Positions 19,628 to 29,875 of a DNA stretch of 64,000 nucleotides are shown here, in pieces. The position numbers and the translations under genes are program-made. The stretch is taken from contig NZ_JAJNCT010000021.1 of NCBI RefSeq assembly GCF_021026195.1, forward strand, positions 251,712-315,711, given 5' to 3'. Each line of letters starts with the position of its first letter. Position 1 is the stretch's first letter. Below the pieces are notes generated by a model. The model did not search any database and was not told the DNA's origin. It worked only from the letters and a program-made list of their open reading frames with translations. The stretch comes from Comamonas koreensis. GTDB lineage: Bacteria > Pseudomonadota > Gammaproteobacteria > Burkholderiales > Burkholderiaceae_C.

Positions 19628-20218
19628 TCAGGCCTTGCTGCGGGGGATGCGGCCCATCAGATAGAACTCGTCATTGGGTTGCATGCCGGCAAAGCTGGCC
19701 ATGCGGTTGCTCAGGCCAAAGAAGGCGGTGATGGCCGCGATGTCCCAGATGTCTTCGTCATCGAAGCCATGGGCGTGCAGGGCGCCGAAATCGGCTTCAT
19801 CAATCTCCTGCGAGCGGGTGCAGACTTTCATCGCAAAATCCAGCATCGCGCGCTGGCGAGCCGAAATATTGGCCTTGCGGTAGTTGACGGCCAACTGGTC
19901 GGCCAACATCGGGGCCTTGTCGTAGATGCGCACCAACGCACCATGCGCGACCACGCAGTACAGGCATTCGTTGTGCGCGCTGGTGACGGTGACGATCATC
20001 TCGCGCTCGGCCTTGCTCAGGCTGCTTTCCTCACGCTCCATCAGCGCATCGTGGTAGGCAAAGAAGGCGCGCCATTCCGCCGGGCGGCGCGCAAAGGCCA
20101 AAAACACATTGGGGATGAAGCCGGCCTTTTCCTGCACCTGGGCAATGCGGGCCTGGATGTCTTCAGGCAGGCTCTTGAGATCGGGCAGGGGGTAGCGCGC
20201 AGTTGCAGCCATGGTCAT
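19628..20218 (-). CDS. Peroxidase-related (AhpD-like, carboxymuconolactone decarboxylase fold) protein
   Basis: 196 residues. The AhpD-like catalytic pattern E-C-x2-C-x3-H is intact in HNECLYCVVAH, preceded by the family LSKAEREMIVTVTSA helix. The N-terminal QARIAQVQEKAGFIPNVFLAFARRP and C-terminal DEDIWDIAAITAFFGLSNRMA match the alkylhydroperoxidase/peroxidase-related subfamily. Such proteins are thiol-based peroxide reductases or act on unknown substrates. It is the first gene of a two-gene minus-strand unit with the Ldh-family enzyme. ATG 20218 starts MTMAATARYP; the second Met is two codons on. Confidence 0.87.
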   Translation of the reverse strand: MTMAATARYPLPDLKSLPEDIQARIAQVQEKAGFIPNVFLAFARRPAEWRAFFAYHDALMEREESSLSKAEREMIVTVTSAHNECLYCVVAHGALVRIYDKAPMLADQLAVNYRKANISARQRAMLDFAMKVCTRSQEIDEADFGALHAHGFDDEDIWDIAAITAFFGLSNRMASFAGMQPNDEFYLMGRIPRSKA

Positions 20219-20344
20219 GTCTCCACAGGGTTGTTCTGCGGGCCATCATAGAGGCAAGCCCTGCGCCGGGCCTGCCTGTTGGTGACTGGCTGCTGATGGC
20301 TACGTCCGGGCGTCTACGAAAAGTGATTGCCCTTCAGCGCCCAC

Positions 20345-20854
20345 TCATTGCGCGCTGAAGGGGCGGCCGCGCAACTTGGTGCCAGCTGCAATGCCTTTTT
20401 GCTTGAACCAGCCCTGGTTCATCTCCAGCACATAGCGCACCGGCTTGCTGGAGCAGTGCGAATCCTCCGTCATCGGCTGCATATCGGCCAGGTTGACGAT
20501 GGTGCCGTCGTCGCTGACAAACGCGGCGGTCAGCGGCAGGATGGTGTTCTTCATCCAGAAGCACTGGATGCCGGGGCGGTCAAACACAAAGAGCATGCCT
20601 TCATTGGCCGGCATCTCCTTGCGGAACATCAGGCCGATTTCCTTCTCACGCGCCGTCTGCGCCACTTGCGCATGGATGCGGTGCATGCCGGCCGTCAGCT
20701 CAGTGCGGGCCAGCTGCATCTGCGGCTCCCCAGTGGGCGCCGCCTGCTGCGCCGCTGCCGGCAAGGCCGCAGCCAGTGCGCAGGCCATGGCCGATGCGGC
20801 AAGGCAGCGCTGAGCGAGGCGGGAAGAACGGGTGGCCAAGGGGGTGGGGAACAT
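20345..20854 (-). CDS. Exported DUF192 domain protein
   Basis: 169 residues. Start at ATG 20854 gives a signal peptide: basic [16 protein letters not shown], a hydrophobic Ala-rich core ([17 protein letters not shown]) and AAAQQ cleavage. The mature DUF192 domain shows [39 protein letters not shown], the [20 protein letters not shown] strand and the [14 protein letters not shown] tail. The fold is known structurally but its function is not established. A longer frame to 20965 is rejected because it would bury the signal peptide. It is divergent from icd. Confidence 0.86.
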   Translation of the reverse strand: MFPTPLATRSSRLAQRCLAASAMACALAAALPAAAQQAAPTGEPQMQLARTELTAGMHRIHAQVAQTAREKEIGLMFRKEMPANEGMLFVFDRPGIQCFWMKNTILPLTAAFVSDDGTIVNLADMQPMTEDSHCSSKPVRYVLEMNQGWFKQKGIAAGTKLRGRPFSAQ

Positions 20855-21102
20855 GGTGGTCAAGACTCTCACAAAGCAGGGTGCACGAGATGTGCAGTGG
20901 CGGCGCTGCGCGCCATAGCCGGTTTTATACACCAAGCCAGCCTTGCTGCGGGCCCGCTGTGCCATGCCCGGTGCTGGCTTCAGATGTCACAGTTTGTGCA
21001 GTCAGGCCGGGGCGGTATTTGTCGATAGAATCGTTGGCGGTAACACATGCGCCTGGTGCCTGGTGGGGCTGGGCGAAGAATCAGATTGGGAGATTTGTGA
21101 CG

Positions 21103-22371
<1,269 letters not shown>

Positions 22372-22382
22372 CCTTCCACCGG

Positions 22383-22411
22383 CTGGGGTGCGCCTTGAGA
22401 CCGCACCCCAG
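22383..22411 (+). terminator. Hairpin after icd
   Basis: CTGGGGTGCG (22383-22392) pairs with CGCACCCCAG (22402-22411). Only a poor T run follows, so it may be a weak terminator or an mRNA 3' stabiliser ahead of the TRIC-like gene. Confidence 0.55.
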
Positions 22412-22429
22412 TCCCTTATCTTGTTGCCC

Positions 22430-23074
22430 ATGGCCATGGACACACCGTACATCATCGACACTGCGCGCCAGGTGCTGGAGATCGCAGCGACGATTGCGTT
22501 TGCGCTGTCCGGGGTGATCAAGGCGGCGCACAAGCAGCTCGATGTCGTTGGCGTGTGCGTGGTGGCCTTTGTGGCCGCTTTCGGTGGCGGTACCTTGCGC
22601 GATCTGCTGCTGGACCAGCGGCCGTTTTTCTGGGTGCGGCAGGAGACCTTCGTCTGGGTCATCATGGGCATCAGTCTGCTGGCCATCGTGTTTTTGCGGC
22701 AGCGCCATTTTGCGCTGACCGAGCGTGCCATGCTCTGGCCCGATATGCTGGGCCTGGGGATGTTTGCTGCCGTGGGCGTGGACATGGCTGCCGAGCAGGG
22801 CCTGCCCGCACTCATCTGCGTGATGATGGGCGTGATCACCGGGGTGTTTGGCGGGGTGTTGCGCGATGTGATGTGCGGCGAGATTCCGCAGGCCTTCCGT
22901 GACCACCAGCCTTATGCGGTCTGTGCTTTTGTGGGCGGTTGGGTGGATCTGCTGCTGCGCAGCTCGCCCGTGCCTGAGATGGCGCCAATGCTAGGCTGTG
23001 TGTTGGTCACCGCCGGCCTGCGCGCGATTGCGCTGTGGCGGCACTGGCGCTTGCCGAGCTGGCGGGTGGATTAG
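22430..23074 (+). CDS. TRIC-like trimeric cation channel family protein (UPF0126)
   Basis: 214 residues, about seven membrane segments in two repeated halves. Each half carries the signature: FGGGTLRDLLL in the first and FGGVLRDVMCGEIP in the second. Structurally characterised prokaryotic relatives form trimeric channels for monovalent cations; physiological role in bacteria is uncertain. ATG 22430 (MAMDTPYIID) is chosen because an earlier GTG at 22388 lies inside the hairpin after icd. It probably shares a transcript with the DUF1439 gene 31 bases downstream. Confidence 0.86.
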   Translation: MAMDTPYIIDTARQVLEIAATIAFALSGVIKAAHKQLDVVGVCVVAFVAAFGGGTLRDLLLDQRPFFWVRQETFVWVIMGISLLAIVFLRQRHFALTERAMLWPDMLGLGMFAAVGVDMAAEQGLPALICVMMGVITGVFGGVLRDVMCGEIPQAFRDHQPYAVCAFVGGWVDLLLRSSPVPEMAPMLGCVLVTAGLRAIALWRHWRLPSWRVD

Positions 23075-23105
23075 CCAAGGTTGTAGCAATAGGAGTTGTG
23101 CAGGC

Positions 23106-23657
23106 ATGGGAAAAAAATTTGCATGGTCACTGCTGGCGCTGCTGGCAGTGGTGGGCGCCGTTGCCATCTGGTACCTGGCGGGCAAGACTTATGAAATCCG
23201 CATCAGCCAGGCGCAGCTGGAGCAAAAACTGGCCGAGCGCCTGCCGCTGACCCAACGCTACCCGCTGGTCTCCGTCACCATGGCACAGCCCCGGGTGCAT
23301 TTGAACGAGGACAGCGAGCGGGTCGATTTTGGCGTGCACATGACCGTCAACACCAACACCAGCGGCAGCCAGCTGCTGAGCGCGCAGGTCGATATGTCTT
23401 CCTCGCTGCGCTATGACGCTGAACGCGGCGCTATCTTTCTGGACCAGCCGCTGATGGACAAGCTGGTGGTGCAGGGTTTGGACGAGCGGCGCACGGCGAT
23501 GGCTCAGGTGGCGCTGGAGGCCGCGATGACTTCCTACCTGGCCCAGCAGCCGATCTACACCCTCAATGCCGCAGATGCCCGTCAGCGTGTGGCGCGCATG
23601 GCGGTGCGGGATATCAAGGTGGACAAGGGCGTGCTGGTCATCATTCTGGGCTTGTAA
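23106..23657 (+). CDS. DUF1439 family exported protein
   Basis: 183 residues. The N terminus is a signal-like segment (KKFAWSLLALLAVVGAVAIWYLAG) without a lipobox, so it may be a membrane-anchored periplasmic protein. The rest resembles the DUF1439/YceB family of long beta-strand lipid-binding-like folds: ISQAQLEQKLAERLPLTQRY, RVHLNEDSERVDFGVHMTV and a C-terminal VRDIKVDKGVLVIILGL. Function is unknown. AGGAG lies upstream of the ATG, slightly far. It follows the TRIC-like gene by 31 bases. Confidence 0.8.
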   Translation: MGKKFAWSLLALLAVVGAVAIWYLAGKTYEIRISQAQLEQKLAERLPLTQRYPLVSVTMAQPRVHLNEDSERVDFGVHMTVNTNTSGSQLLSAQVDMSSSLRYDAERGAIFLDQPLMDKLVVQGLDERRTAMAQVALEAAMTSYLAQQPIYTLNAADARQRVARMAVRDIKVDKGVLVIILGL

Positions 23658-23774
23658 TGCAGCGGCTTTTCCTTATTCTCAAAAACCATAAATTAACAAA
23701 AATATATTCGTTTGAGTTTTAAGCACAAAAGTCCACAATTTGCTACATCACTTCATACGAATGGGTAGCAGAAC
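23658..23774 (+). promoter_or_regulatory. Probable promoter region of the sulfate uptake operon
   Basis: A short AT-rich gap (ATAAATTAACAAAAATATAT near 23690) in GC-rich surroundings, directly before sbp. A possible sigma70 pair is TTGAGT (23712) and CACAAT (23734), 16 bases apart. Sulfate operons in this group are usually activated by CysB/Cbl, LysR-type proteins that bind AT-rich sites. That assignment is inference; no exact operator was identified. Confidence 0.4.
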
Positions 23775-24779
23775 ATGAAACTGGGTGGATTGAAATCTTT
23801 GGTGGTTGCTGCAGCGGTGGTGGCCAGCGGCTCGGTGCTGGCTCAAAACCAGCTGCTCAACGTCTCGTATGACGTCGCCCGTGAGTTCTACAAGGACTAC
23901 AACACGGCCTTTATTGCCCATTACAAGAAGACTAAGGGCGTGGACATCAAGGTGGACCAGTCGCATGGCGGCTCCAGCGCCCAGGCGCGTGCCGTGTCCG
24001 AAGGCCTGGCCGCCGATGTGGTGACCTTCAACACCACCACCGATGTGGAGTTCCTCGCTGAAAAGGGCGTGGTCGCCAAGGACTGGGCCAAGAAGTTTCC
24101 CAACGATGCATCGCCCACTACCTCGACCATGCTGTTTCTGGTGCGCAACGGCAACCCCAAGGGCATCAAGGACTGGGATGACCTGATCAAGCCTGGTGTG
24201 CAGGTGGTGGTGGTGAACCCCAAGCTGGGTGGCAACGGCCGCTACGCCTATCTGGCCGCCTGGGGCCAGGCCCGCGAAAAGGGTGGCTCGGACGCCGATG
24301 CCCAGGCCTACATCAGCAAGCTGTACAAGAACGTGCCAGTGCTGGCCAAGGGTGGTCGCGATGCAACCGCTGCCTTTCTGCAACGCAATGTGGGTGATGT
24401 GCTGATCACCTTTGAATCCGAAGTCGTGTCGATCGACCGCGAGTTCGGCAAGGGCAAGGTAGACCCGGTGTACCCATCGGTGAGCATCACCGCTGAAAAC
24501 CCCGTCGCCGTGGTGGAACGCACGGTCGAGAAAAAGGGCACGGCTGAGCTGGCCAAGGCCTATCTGGATTTCCTCTACTCCGATGAAGGCCAGGAAATCG
24601 CTGCCAACCATGCGATTCGCCCCCGCAGCGAAGCGGTGCTGAAGAAGCACGCCGATGTGTTCAAGCCGATCAAGCAGTTCACCGTGGGCAAGTACTTTGG
24701 CAGCCTGGGTGAAGCGCAGAAGACCCATTTCAGCGATGGCGGCTATTTCGACAAGCTGTTCACCGAACCCAAGAAGTGA
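23775..24779 (+). CDS. sbp: Sulfate ABC transporter substrate-binding protein
   Basis: 334 residues including a signal peptide (MKLGGLKSLVVAAAVVASGSVLA/QNQ). Periplasmic receptor for sulfate (and possibly thiosulfate). Family motifs: LNVSYDVAREFYKDYNTAF, VDQSHGGSSAQARAV (anion-binding loop), ADVVTFNTTTDV, NPKLGGNGRYAYLAAWG and TFESEV. It is the first gene of sbp-cysT-cysW-cysA. A strong hairpin without a T tract follows, which could favour high expression of this gene over the permease genes, as seen in other binding-protein operons. Confidence 0.94.
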   Translation: MKLGGLKSLVVAAAVVASGSVLAQNQLLNVSYDVAREFYKDYNTAFIAHYKKTKGVDIKVDQSHGGSSAQARAVSEGLAADVVTFNTTTDVEFLAEKGVVAKDWAKKFPNDASPTTSTMLFLVRNGNPKGIKDWDDLIKPGVQVVVVNPKLGGNGRYAYLAAWGQAREKGGSDADAQAYISKLYKNVPVLAKGGRDATAAFLQRNVGDVLITFESEVVSIDREFGKGKVDPVYPSVSITAENPVAVVERTVEKKGTAELAKAYLDFLYSDEGQEIAANHAIRPRSEAVLKKHADVFKPIKQFTVGKYFGSLGEAQKTHFSDGGYFDKLFTEPKK

Positions 24780-24790
24780 TGAGTCCATAG

Positions 24791-24813
24791 CAGCGCCCGC
24801 CAGCCGGGCGCTG
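24791..24813 (+). repeat. Stem-loop in the sbp-cysT gap
   Basis: CAGCGCCCG (24791-24799), loop CCAGC, CGGGCGCTG (24805-24813). There is no T tract, so it is unlikely to be a full terminator. Position right after a binding-protein gene suggests a partial terminator or 3' mRNA stabiliser. Confidence 0.6.
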
Positions 24814-24851
24814 TCTGCGCATTTCCTGTAGATTTTTGCCGATCGGAATCC

Positions 24852-25724
24852 ATGTCAGCTGCCATCACTGCCCCGGCCAACGCCGTGCCCAGTGCCAAAC
24901 GCCGTAGTGCCAAACGGGTACTGCCAGGCTTTGGGCTCACCCTGGGCTACACCATTTTCTATCTCAGCATCATCGTGCTGATCCCGCTGGCCACCCTGTT
25001 GTTCAAGACCTTCGAGCTGACCTGGGACCAGTTCTGGACAACGATTTCCGCCCCCATCGCGGTAGCCGCCTACAAGGTCACCTTTGGTGCCTCGCTGATC
25101 GCCGCCTTGGTGAACCTGGTGTTTGGCATGCTGATCGCCTGGGTGCTGGTGCGCTATAAGTTTCCGGGTAAGAAGCTGGTAGATGCGCTGGTCGATCTGC
25201 CTTTTGCCTTGCCCACCGCCGTTGCCGGCATCTCGCTGACCGCCTTGCTGGCGGACAACGGCTGGGTCGGCCAGTACTTTGCGCCCCTGGGTATCCAGCT
25301 GGTGTTCAACCGCGTGGGTATCGTGTTTGCGCTGATCTTTATCGGTCTGCCCTTTGTGGTGCGTACGGTACAGCCGGTGCTGGAAGACTTTGAGAAAGAG
25401 CTGGAAGAGGCCGCCGGCAGCCTGGGTGCCTCACGCTGGCAGACCTTCTACAAAGTGATCCTGCCTGCGATTGGTCCCGCGCTGCTGACCGGCTTTGCGA
25501 TGGCCTTTGCCCGCGCGGTGGGCGAGTATGGCTCGGTCATCTTCGTCTCCAACAACATCCCGATGGAGTCGCAGATCACGCCTTTCGTCATCATGGCCAA
25601 GCTGGAGCTGCATGACTATGCCGGTGCCACCGCCATTGCGATGGTGATGCTGGTGATCTCTTTTGTGCTGCTGCTTCTCATCAACGGCCTGCAAAGCTGG
25701 CAACGCAAGCGTTCGGGGGCCTAA
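24852..25724 (+). CDS. cysT: Sulfate ABC transporter permease CysT (CysU)
   Basis: 290 residues with six membrane segments. Inner-membrane permease paired with CysW. The segment VDLPFALPTAVAGISLTALL and the ABC-coupling EAA motif (ELEEAAGSLGASRWQTFYKVILP) are typical of CysT. After it comes the loop MAFARAVGEYGSVIFVSNNIP. The N-terminal 25 residues are Ala/Lys/Arg-rich, longer than E. coli CysT, and contain a short direct repeat (AGTGCCAAACG) at DNA level. It ends 3 bases before the cysW start, so translation is likely coupled. Confidence 0.95.
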   Translation: MSAAITAPANAVPSAKRRSAKRVLPGFGLTLGYTIFYLSIIVLIPLATLLFKTFELTWDQFWTTISAPIAVAAYKVTFGASLIAALVNLVFGMLIAWVLVRYKFPGKKLVDALVDLPFALPTAVAGISLTALLADNGWVGQYFAPLGIQLVFNRVGIVFALIFIGLPFVVRTVQPVLEDFEKELEEAAGSLGASRWQTFYKVILPAIGPALLTGFAMAFARAVGEYGSVIFVSNNIPMESQITPFVIMAKLELHDYAGATAIAMVMLVISFVLLLLINGLQSWQRKRSGA

Positions 25725-25727
25725 ACC

Positions 25728-26702
25728 ATGCCAACCATGTATCTTGTATTGATTGCCATCGTGGTGGTAGTGCTGGGCACGGTGATTGCGCGCTACCAGT
25801 ATGTGGCCCGCCATGAGCCCGAAGTGCAGAGCACGGTGACGGAGCCGCGCTGGGTGCGCTGGACCCTGACGGGTATTGCGCTGACCTTCATGCTGCTGTT
25901 TCTGCTGCTGCCGCTGGTTGCCGTCTTCGTCGAAGCGCTGCGCAAGGGCTGGGACACCTATGTGGCCGCGCTGACTGAGCCCGATGCCTGGTCGGCCATC
26001 AAGCTGACCTTGATCACCGCACTGATTGCCGTGCCGCTGAACCTGGTGTTTGGCGTGGCGGCCGCCTGGGCGATTGCCAAGTTCGAATTCAAGGGCAAGG
26101 CCCTGCTGACATCGCTGGTGGACCTGCCGTTCTCGGTGTCTCCCGTTGTGGCGGGCCTGACCTATGTGCTGCTGTTTGGCGCCAATGGCTGGTTCGGCGC
26201 CTGGCTGGAGGCCCATAACCTGAAGGTGATATTTGCGGTGCCGGGCATTGTGCTGGCCACCGTGTTCGTGACCTTCCCCTTCATTGCCCGCGAGCTGATT
26301 CCGCTGATGCAGGCACAGGGCAATGACGAAGAGCAAGCGGCCATTGTGCTGGGGGCCTCGGGCTGGCAGACCTTCTGGCGCGTGACCCTGCCCAACATCA
26401 AATGGGGTCTGCTGTACGGCGTGATCCTGTGCAATGCGCGCGCCATGGGCGAGTTTGGTGCAGTGTCGGTGGTCTCAGGCAGCATTCGTGGCCAGACCAA
26501 CACCATTCCGTTGCATGTCGAGATTCTGTATGCCGACTTTCAGTCTTCTGCAGCCTTTGCGGTGGCGTCCTTGCTGGCCTTGCTGGCGCTGGTGACCTTG
26601 GTGCTCAAGTCGATCGCCGAATGGCGCGCCGAGAAAGAGCACAAAGAGGCAGCCAGTCTGCCACCCGAGCGTCCGCGTGATGACAGCGCGGCCACGGCAT
26701 AA
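25728..26702 (+). CDS. cysW: Sulfate ABC transporter permease CysW
   Basis: 324 residues. Second permease half with the EAA motif ([22 protein letters not shown]) and the CysW-typical [21 protein letters not shown] and [17 protein letters not shown]. It is longer than the roughly 290-residue E. coli protein: an additional N-terminal hydrophobic segment ([20 protein letters not shown], residues 5-24) precedes the usual first helix, and a polar C-terminal tail of about 25 residues ([11 protein letters not shown] end) follows the last. The extra helix would put the N terminus on the opposite side of the membrane from the six-helix form. Third gene of the operon, 23 bases before cysA. Confidence 0.94.
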   Translation: MPTMYLVLIAIVVVVLGTVIARYQYVARHEPEVQSTVTEPRWVRWTLTGIALTFMLLFLLLPLVAVFVEALRKGWDTYVAALTEPDAWSAIKLTLITALIAVPLNLVFGVAAAWAIAKFEFKGKALLTSLVDLPFSVSPVVAGLTYVLLFGANGWFGAWLEAHNLKVIFAVPGIVLATVFVTFPFIARELIPLMQAQGNDEEQAAIVLGASGWQTFWRVTLPNIKWGLLYGVILCNARAMGEFGAVSVVSGSIRGQTNTIPLHVEILYADFQSSAAFAVASLLALLALVTLVLKSIAEWRAEKEHKEAASLPPERPRDDSAATA

Positions 26703-26725
26703 ACACGGTATTTTCGAGGTCGGAT

Positions 26726-27859
26726 ATGAGCATTGAAATCCAAAACATTTCCAAGTCGTTTGGCAGCTTTAAGGCGCTCGATAACGTCAACCTGGACATC
26801 CAATCCGGGGAACTCATTGCGCTGCTGGGCCCTTCGGGCTGCGGCAAGACCACCTTGCTGCGCATCATTGCGGGCCTGGAGTCTGCCGACCAGGGCACCA
26901 TCCAGTTCAGTGGTGAAGACACCACCGATGTGCATGTGCGCAACCGCAATGTGGGCTTTGTTTTTCAGCACTATGCGCTGTTCCGCCATATGACGGTGTT
27001 CGAGAACGTGGCCTTTGGCCTGCGCATCAAGCCCCGCAAGGAACGCCCGAGCGAAGCCCAGATCCGAGAGAAGGTGATGAGCCTGCTCAAGCTGGTGCAG
27101 CTGGACTGGATCGCAGACCGCTACCCCTCGCAGCTGTCGGGTGGCCAGCGCCAACGTATTGCGCTGGCCCGCGCGCTGGCGGTGGAGCCCAAGGTGCTGC
27201 TGCTCGACGAGCCCTTTGGTGCGCTCGATGCCAAGGTGCGCAAGGAACTGCGCCGCTGGCTGCGCCGCTTGCACGATGAGCTGCATGTGACCAGCATCTT
27301 TGTGACCCACGACCAGGAAGAGGCACTGGAAGTGGCCGACCGCGTGGTCGTGATCAACAAGGGCCAGATCGAGCAGGCCGGCACGCCGCAGGAAGTCTGG
27401 GACAGCCCGGCCAGCCCCTTCGTCTATGGCTTCCTCGGCGATGTGAACCTGTTCCGTGGCCGTGCCACCGGTGGCCACACCGTGGTCGAAGGCGGCGTGC
27501 AGATCGATTCGCCCGAGCTGGCATCGGCCAACAACGCCCAGGCTCTGGCCTATGTGCGGCCCCATGAACTGGATGTGGAGCGCTATTCGCCCGGCCAGGA
27601 CAAGGACGCAGATGGCCGCCAGCGCGGCATTGTGGCCCAGCTCGACCGCGCAATTGTTGTCGGCCCCATCGCCCGTCTGGAACTTATTGCCGTGGGCGGG
27701 CACCAAGCCCAGGGTGCCGGGGCTTCGGACAGCGACAAGCTCATTGAGGCGCAGATTTCTGCGCAACAGTTCAAAGCCATGGGCCTGAAGGAAGGTGAGA
27801 CGCTGGTGGTGACACCGCGCCAAGCCCGAGTTTTTCTCGATCAAGCAGCCAATATCTAG
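26726..27859 (+). CDS. cysA: Sulfate/thiosulfate ABC transporter ATP-binding protein
   Basis: 377 residues. Walker [10 protein letters not shown] (35-43), Q-loop region [20 protein letters not shown], signature [15 protein letters not shown], Walker [17 protein letters not shown] and the switch His in FVTHDQEEA are complete. The C-terminal third is a regulatory TOBE-like domain of the CysA type ([32 protein letters not shown]). It energises uptake through CysT/CysW. Last gene of the operon; a GC-rich terminator-like hairpin follows. Confidence 0.96.
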   Translation: MSIEIQNISKSFGSFKALDNVNLDIQSGELIALLGPSGCGKTTLLRIIAGLESADQGTIQFSGEDTTDVHVRNRNVGFVFQHYALFRHMTVFENVAFGLRIKPRKERPSEAQIREKVMSLLKLVQLDWIADRYPSQLSGGQRQRIALARALAVEPKVLLLDEPFGALDAKVRKELRRWLRRLHDELHVTSIFVTHDQEEALEVADRVVVINKGQIEQAGTPQEVWDSPASPFVYGFLGDVNLFRGRATGGHTVVEGGVQIDSPELASANNAQALAYVRPHELDVERYSPGQDKDADGRQRGIVAQLDRAIVVGPIARLELIAVGGHQAQGAGASDSDKLIEAQISAQQFKAMGLKEGETLVVTPRQARVFLDQAANI

Positions 27860-27896
27860 CGCCCTGACGCTCGCGCCTGCGCCTGAAGCTGTGAGA

Positions 27897-27927
27897 CCCG
27901 GTTCTGCCCTTTGGGCGGGCCGGTTTT
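27897..27927 (+). terminator. Probable terminator of the sulfate operon
   Basis: CCGG (27898-27901) and GCCC (27906-27909) pair with GGGC (27913-27916) and CCGG (27920-27923) around a small interior loop, followed by TTTTCTGGTTTT. Confidence 0.6.
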
Positions 27928-27992
27928 CTGGTTTTGGGACCCTGCAGGTCTGTACGCGTAAGATGGCGGGGTTGGCAGCATAAGGATATGAC

Positions 27993-28490
27993 TTGAACTG
28001 GATCTGGAACGCACCGCGCCGCACTTTGGCGCTGATTTTTGTGGCCTGCGCGGCCATGATGGCCTTTGGCATGTATTTGCAGCACGTGGTGGGGCTGGAG
28101 CCCTGTCCGATGTGCATCGTGCAGCGCTACTGCCTGATCGCCGTCGGTGTGCTGGCGCTGCTGGGCAGCCTCAAGCCATCGACCGCCGGCTGGTGGAAGA
28201 GCTTTGGCGGCCTGGCGCTGCTGTTCTCGGCCTTTGGTGCCTTTACCGCAGCACGCCAAAGCTGGCTGCAATGGAACCCACCTGAGTTCGCCACCTGCGG
28301 CCGCGACTTCTACGGCATGATCGAGAACTACCCGATCAGCCGTTCGCTGCCGATGATTTTCCGTGGCTCGGGCGATTGCACCGCCATCGACTGGACCTTC
28401 CTGGGTCTGTCGATTGCCAACTGGTCCTTCCTCGCTTTCACCGCTTTCAGCATCGTGCTGCTGCTGGCCTTGTTCAAAGCCAAGCGCTAA
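27993..28490 (+). CDS. dsbB: Disulfide bond formation protein B
   Basis: 165 residues with four membrane segments. DsbB reoxidises periplasmic DsbA and passes electrons to quinones. The first periplasmic loop has the active pair in CPMC (C38, C41). The second pair is C102 and C129, close to E. coli C104/C130. The quinone-side Arg is present in VQRYC. It starts with TTG at 27993 behind AAGGATATGAC; the ATG inside that leader runs straight into a stop, so TTG is the only sensible start. Unlinked functionally to the neighbouring sulfate operon, and followed by a clear terminator. Confidence 0.93.
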   Translation: MNWIWNAPRRTLALIFVACAAMMAFGMYLQHVVGLEPCPMCIVQRYCLIAVGVLALLGSLKPSTAGWWKSFGGLALLFSAFGAFTAARQSWLQWNPPEFATCGRDFYGMIENYPISRSLPMIFRGSGDCTAIDWTFLGLSIANWSFLAFTAFSIVLLLALFKAKR

Positions 28491-28509
28491 GCCTTGTCGC
28501 TCTGCATGC

Positions 28510-28535
28510 AAACGCCCCTTTTGAGGGGCGTTTTT
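28510..28535 (+). terminator. Rho-independent terminator after dsbB
   Basis: AACGCCCC, loop TTTTGA, GGGGCGTT, then T3 further T residues (TTTTT in total). Confidence 0.88.
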
Positions 28536-28707
28536 CATGGCGGCGCAGAGCAGGGGACAACGCGCCAGGCCTTTATCGCCAATGCGACTGGAGTGGGCGA
28601 TAGCCAGCTTGTGCAGAAAAGCTGCCGGACTAATATGCTGATCTGTCCGGCATCGAAAGGGGCGAATGCCCCGGCTCAATACAAGCAACAAGCAACAAGG
28701 AGATCGC

Positions 28708-29781
28708 ATGATCAGCTATGACGTTACAGGCTTTGGTGAACCCCTGGTGCGCAGCGAGCGCCCAACCCCCGTACCAACCGGAGACCAGGTGCTGGTGCGT
28801 GTCGAGGCCGCCGGCGTGTGCCACTCGGACCTGCACATCTGGCACGGCGAGTACGACCTGGGCAATGGCAAAAAGCTGTCCATGGCTGACCGTGGCATGA
28901 AGCTGCCGCTGACCTTGGGCCATGAGATTGCCGGAGAGGTGGTAGCCATGGGCCCGGACGCCAAGGGCGTCGAGATCGGCAAGCGCTATGTGGTCTTCCC
29001 CTGGCATGGCTGCGGCGAGTGCAAGGTCTGCAAGCGCGGCGATGAGAACCTCTGCCTGGCAGGCAAATCCATGGGTGTGTACCAGAACGGTGGCTACGCC
29101 GACCACGTGCTGGTCAACCATGCCTACTACCTGGTGGACATCGGCGATATGCCCGCAGAGCGCGCCGCGCCCTATGCCTGCTCGGGCCTGACCACCTACA
29201 GCGCGATCAAGAAGATTGATCCCCAGGTGTTCAAGGACGAGAAGATTGTGCTGTTTGGCGCTGGCGGTCTGGGCCTGATGGCCATCCTGCTGATGAAGGC
29301 CATGGGTGGGGCCGGTGTGGTGGTGGTGGAGCCCGATGCCAGCAAGCATGCGGCTGCGCTGAGCGCTGGCGCGGACGTGGTCATCGATCCGAAGTCGGCC
29401 GACTTTATCGCCCAGGTCAAGCAAGCCGCGGGTGGTGCGGTCTGGGCCATCATCGACTGCGTGGGTTCCAGCCAGACGGTGCAGCAAGGCATCGACATGC
29501 TGACTAAGGGCGGCCACCTGGTGCAGATCGGCCTGTTTGGCGGCCATGTGGACCTGCCAACTCCCACGCATGCGATCCGCGCCATCACTTACCAAGGCAC
29601 CTATGTGGGCAATCTGGGTGACCTGCGCGAGCTGATCGCGTTGGTGCGCGACAAAAAGCTGAACCCGGTGCCTACGACTTGCATGCATTTCAGCAAGGCC
29701 TTCTCCGCGCTGGTGGCGCTGGAGCAGGGCAAGGCCGTGGGCCGCCTGATGCTGACGCCCAACGAGGAGGCGTTGGCCTGA
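28708..29781 (+). CDS. Zinc-dependent alcohol dehydrogenase (MDR family)
   Basis: 357 residues. Catalytic zinc ligands are visible in GVCHSDLH and GHEIAGEV, and structural zinc cysteines in CGECKVCKRGDENLC. The NAD(P)-binding GxGGLG loop is FGAGGLGLMAILLMKAMG. An acidic residue at the end of the next strand (VVVVEPDASK) favours NAD over NADP. The insertion DLGNGKKLSMADRGMKLP before the GHE motif is longer than in yeast-type enzymes. Substrate is unknown. ATG 28708 has an excellent AAGGAGAT site, itself next to a short AACAAGC tandem repeat. Monocistronic. Confidence 0.9.
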   Translation: MISYDVTGFGEPLVRSERPTPVPTGDQVLVRVEAAGVCHSDLHIWHGEYDLGNGKKLSMADRGMKLPLTLGHEIAGEVVAMGPDAKGVEIGKRYVVFPWHGCGECKVCKRGDENLCLAGKSMGVYQNGGYADHVLVNHAYYLVDIGDMPAERAAPYACSGLTTYSAIKKIDPQVFKDEKIVLFGAGGLGLMAILLMKAMGGAGVVVVEPDASKHAAALSAGADVVIDPKSADFIAQVKQAAGGAVWAIIDCVGSSQTVQQGIDMLTKGGHLVQIGLFGGHVDLPTPTHAIRAITYQGTYVGNLGDLRELIALVRDKKLNPVPTTCMHFSKAFSALVALEQGKAVGRLMLTPNEEALA

Positions 29782-29824
29782 ACCCATCGCCAATGAATCG
29801 ACCTGGAGGCATCCAGGCCGTCAA

Positions 29825-29868
29825 CCACCATGCAAAAAGTCCGCAACTGCGGACTTTTTGCATGGTGG
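29825..29868. terminator. Perfect 21-bp-arm inverted repeat, bidirectional terminator
   Basis: Arms 29825-29845 and 29848-29868 are exact complements with a 2-base centre. The inner core AAAAAGTCCGCA/TGCGGACTTTTT has A and T tracts on both sides, so it can terminate both the dehydrogenase gene and the convergent FHA gene. The outer CCACCATGC/GCATGGTGG extension is unusually long for a terminator. Confidence 0.85.
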
Positions 29869-29875
29869 CCGGCGA

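Noticed and set aside
18554-20251. 565-codon open frame antisense to the Ldh-family and AhpD-like genes
   Set aside because: Covers two recognisable genes on the other strand; composition is that of a shadow frame.
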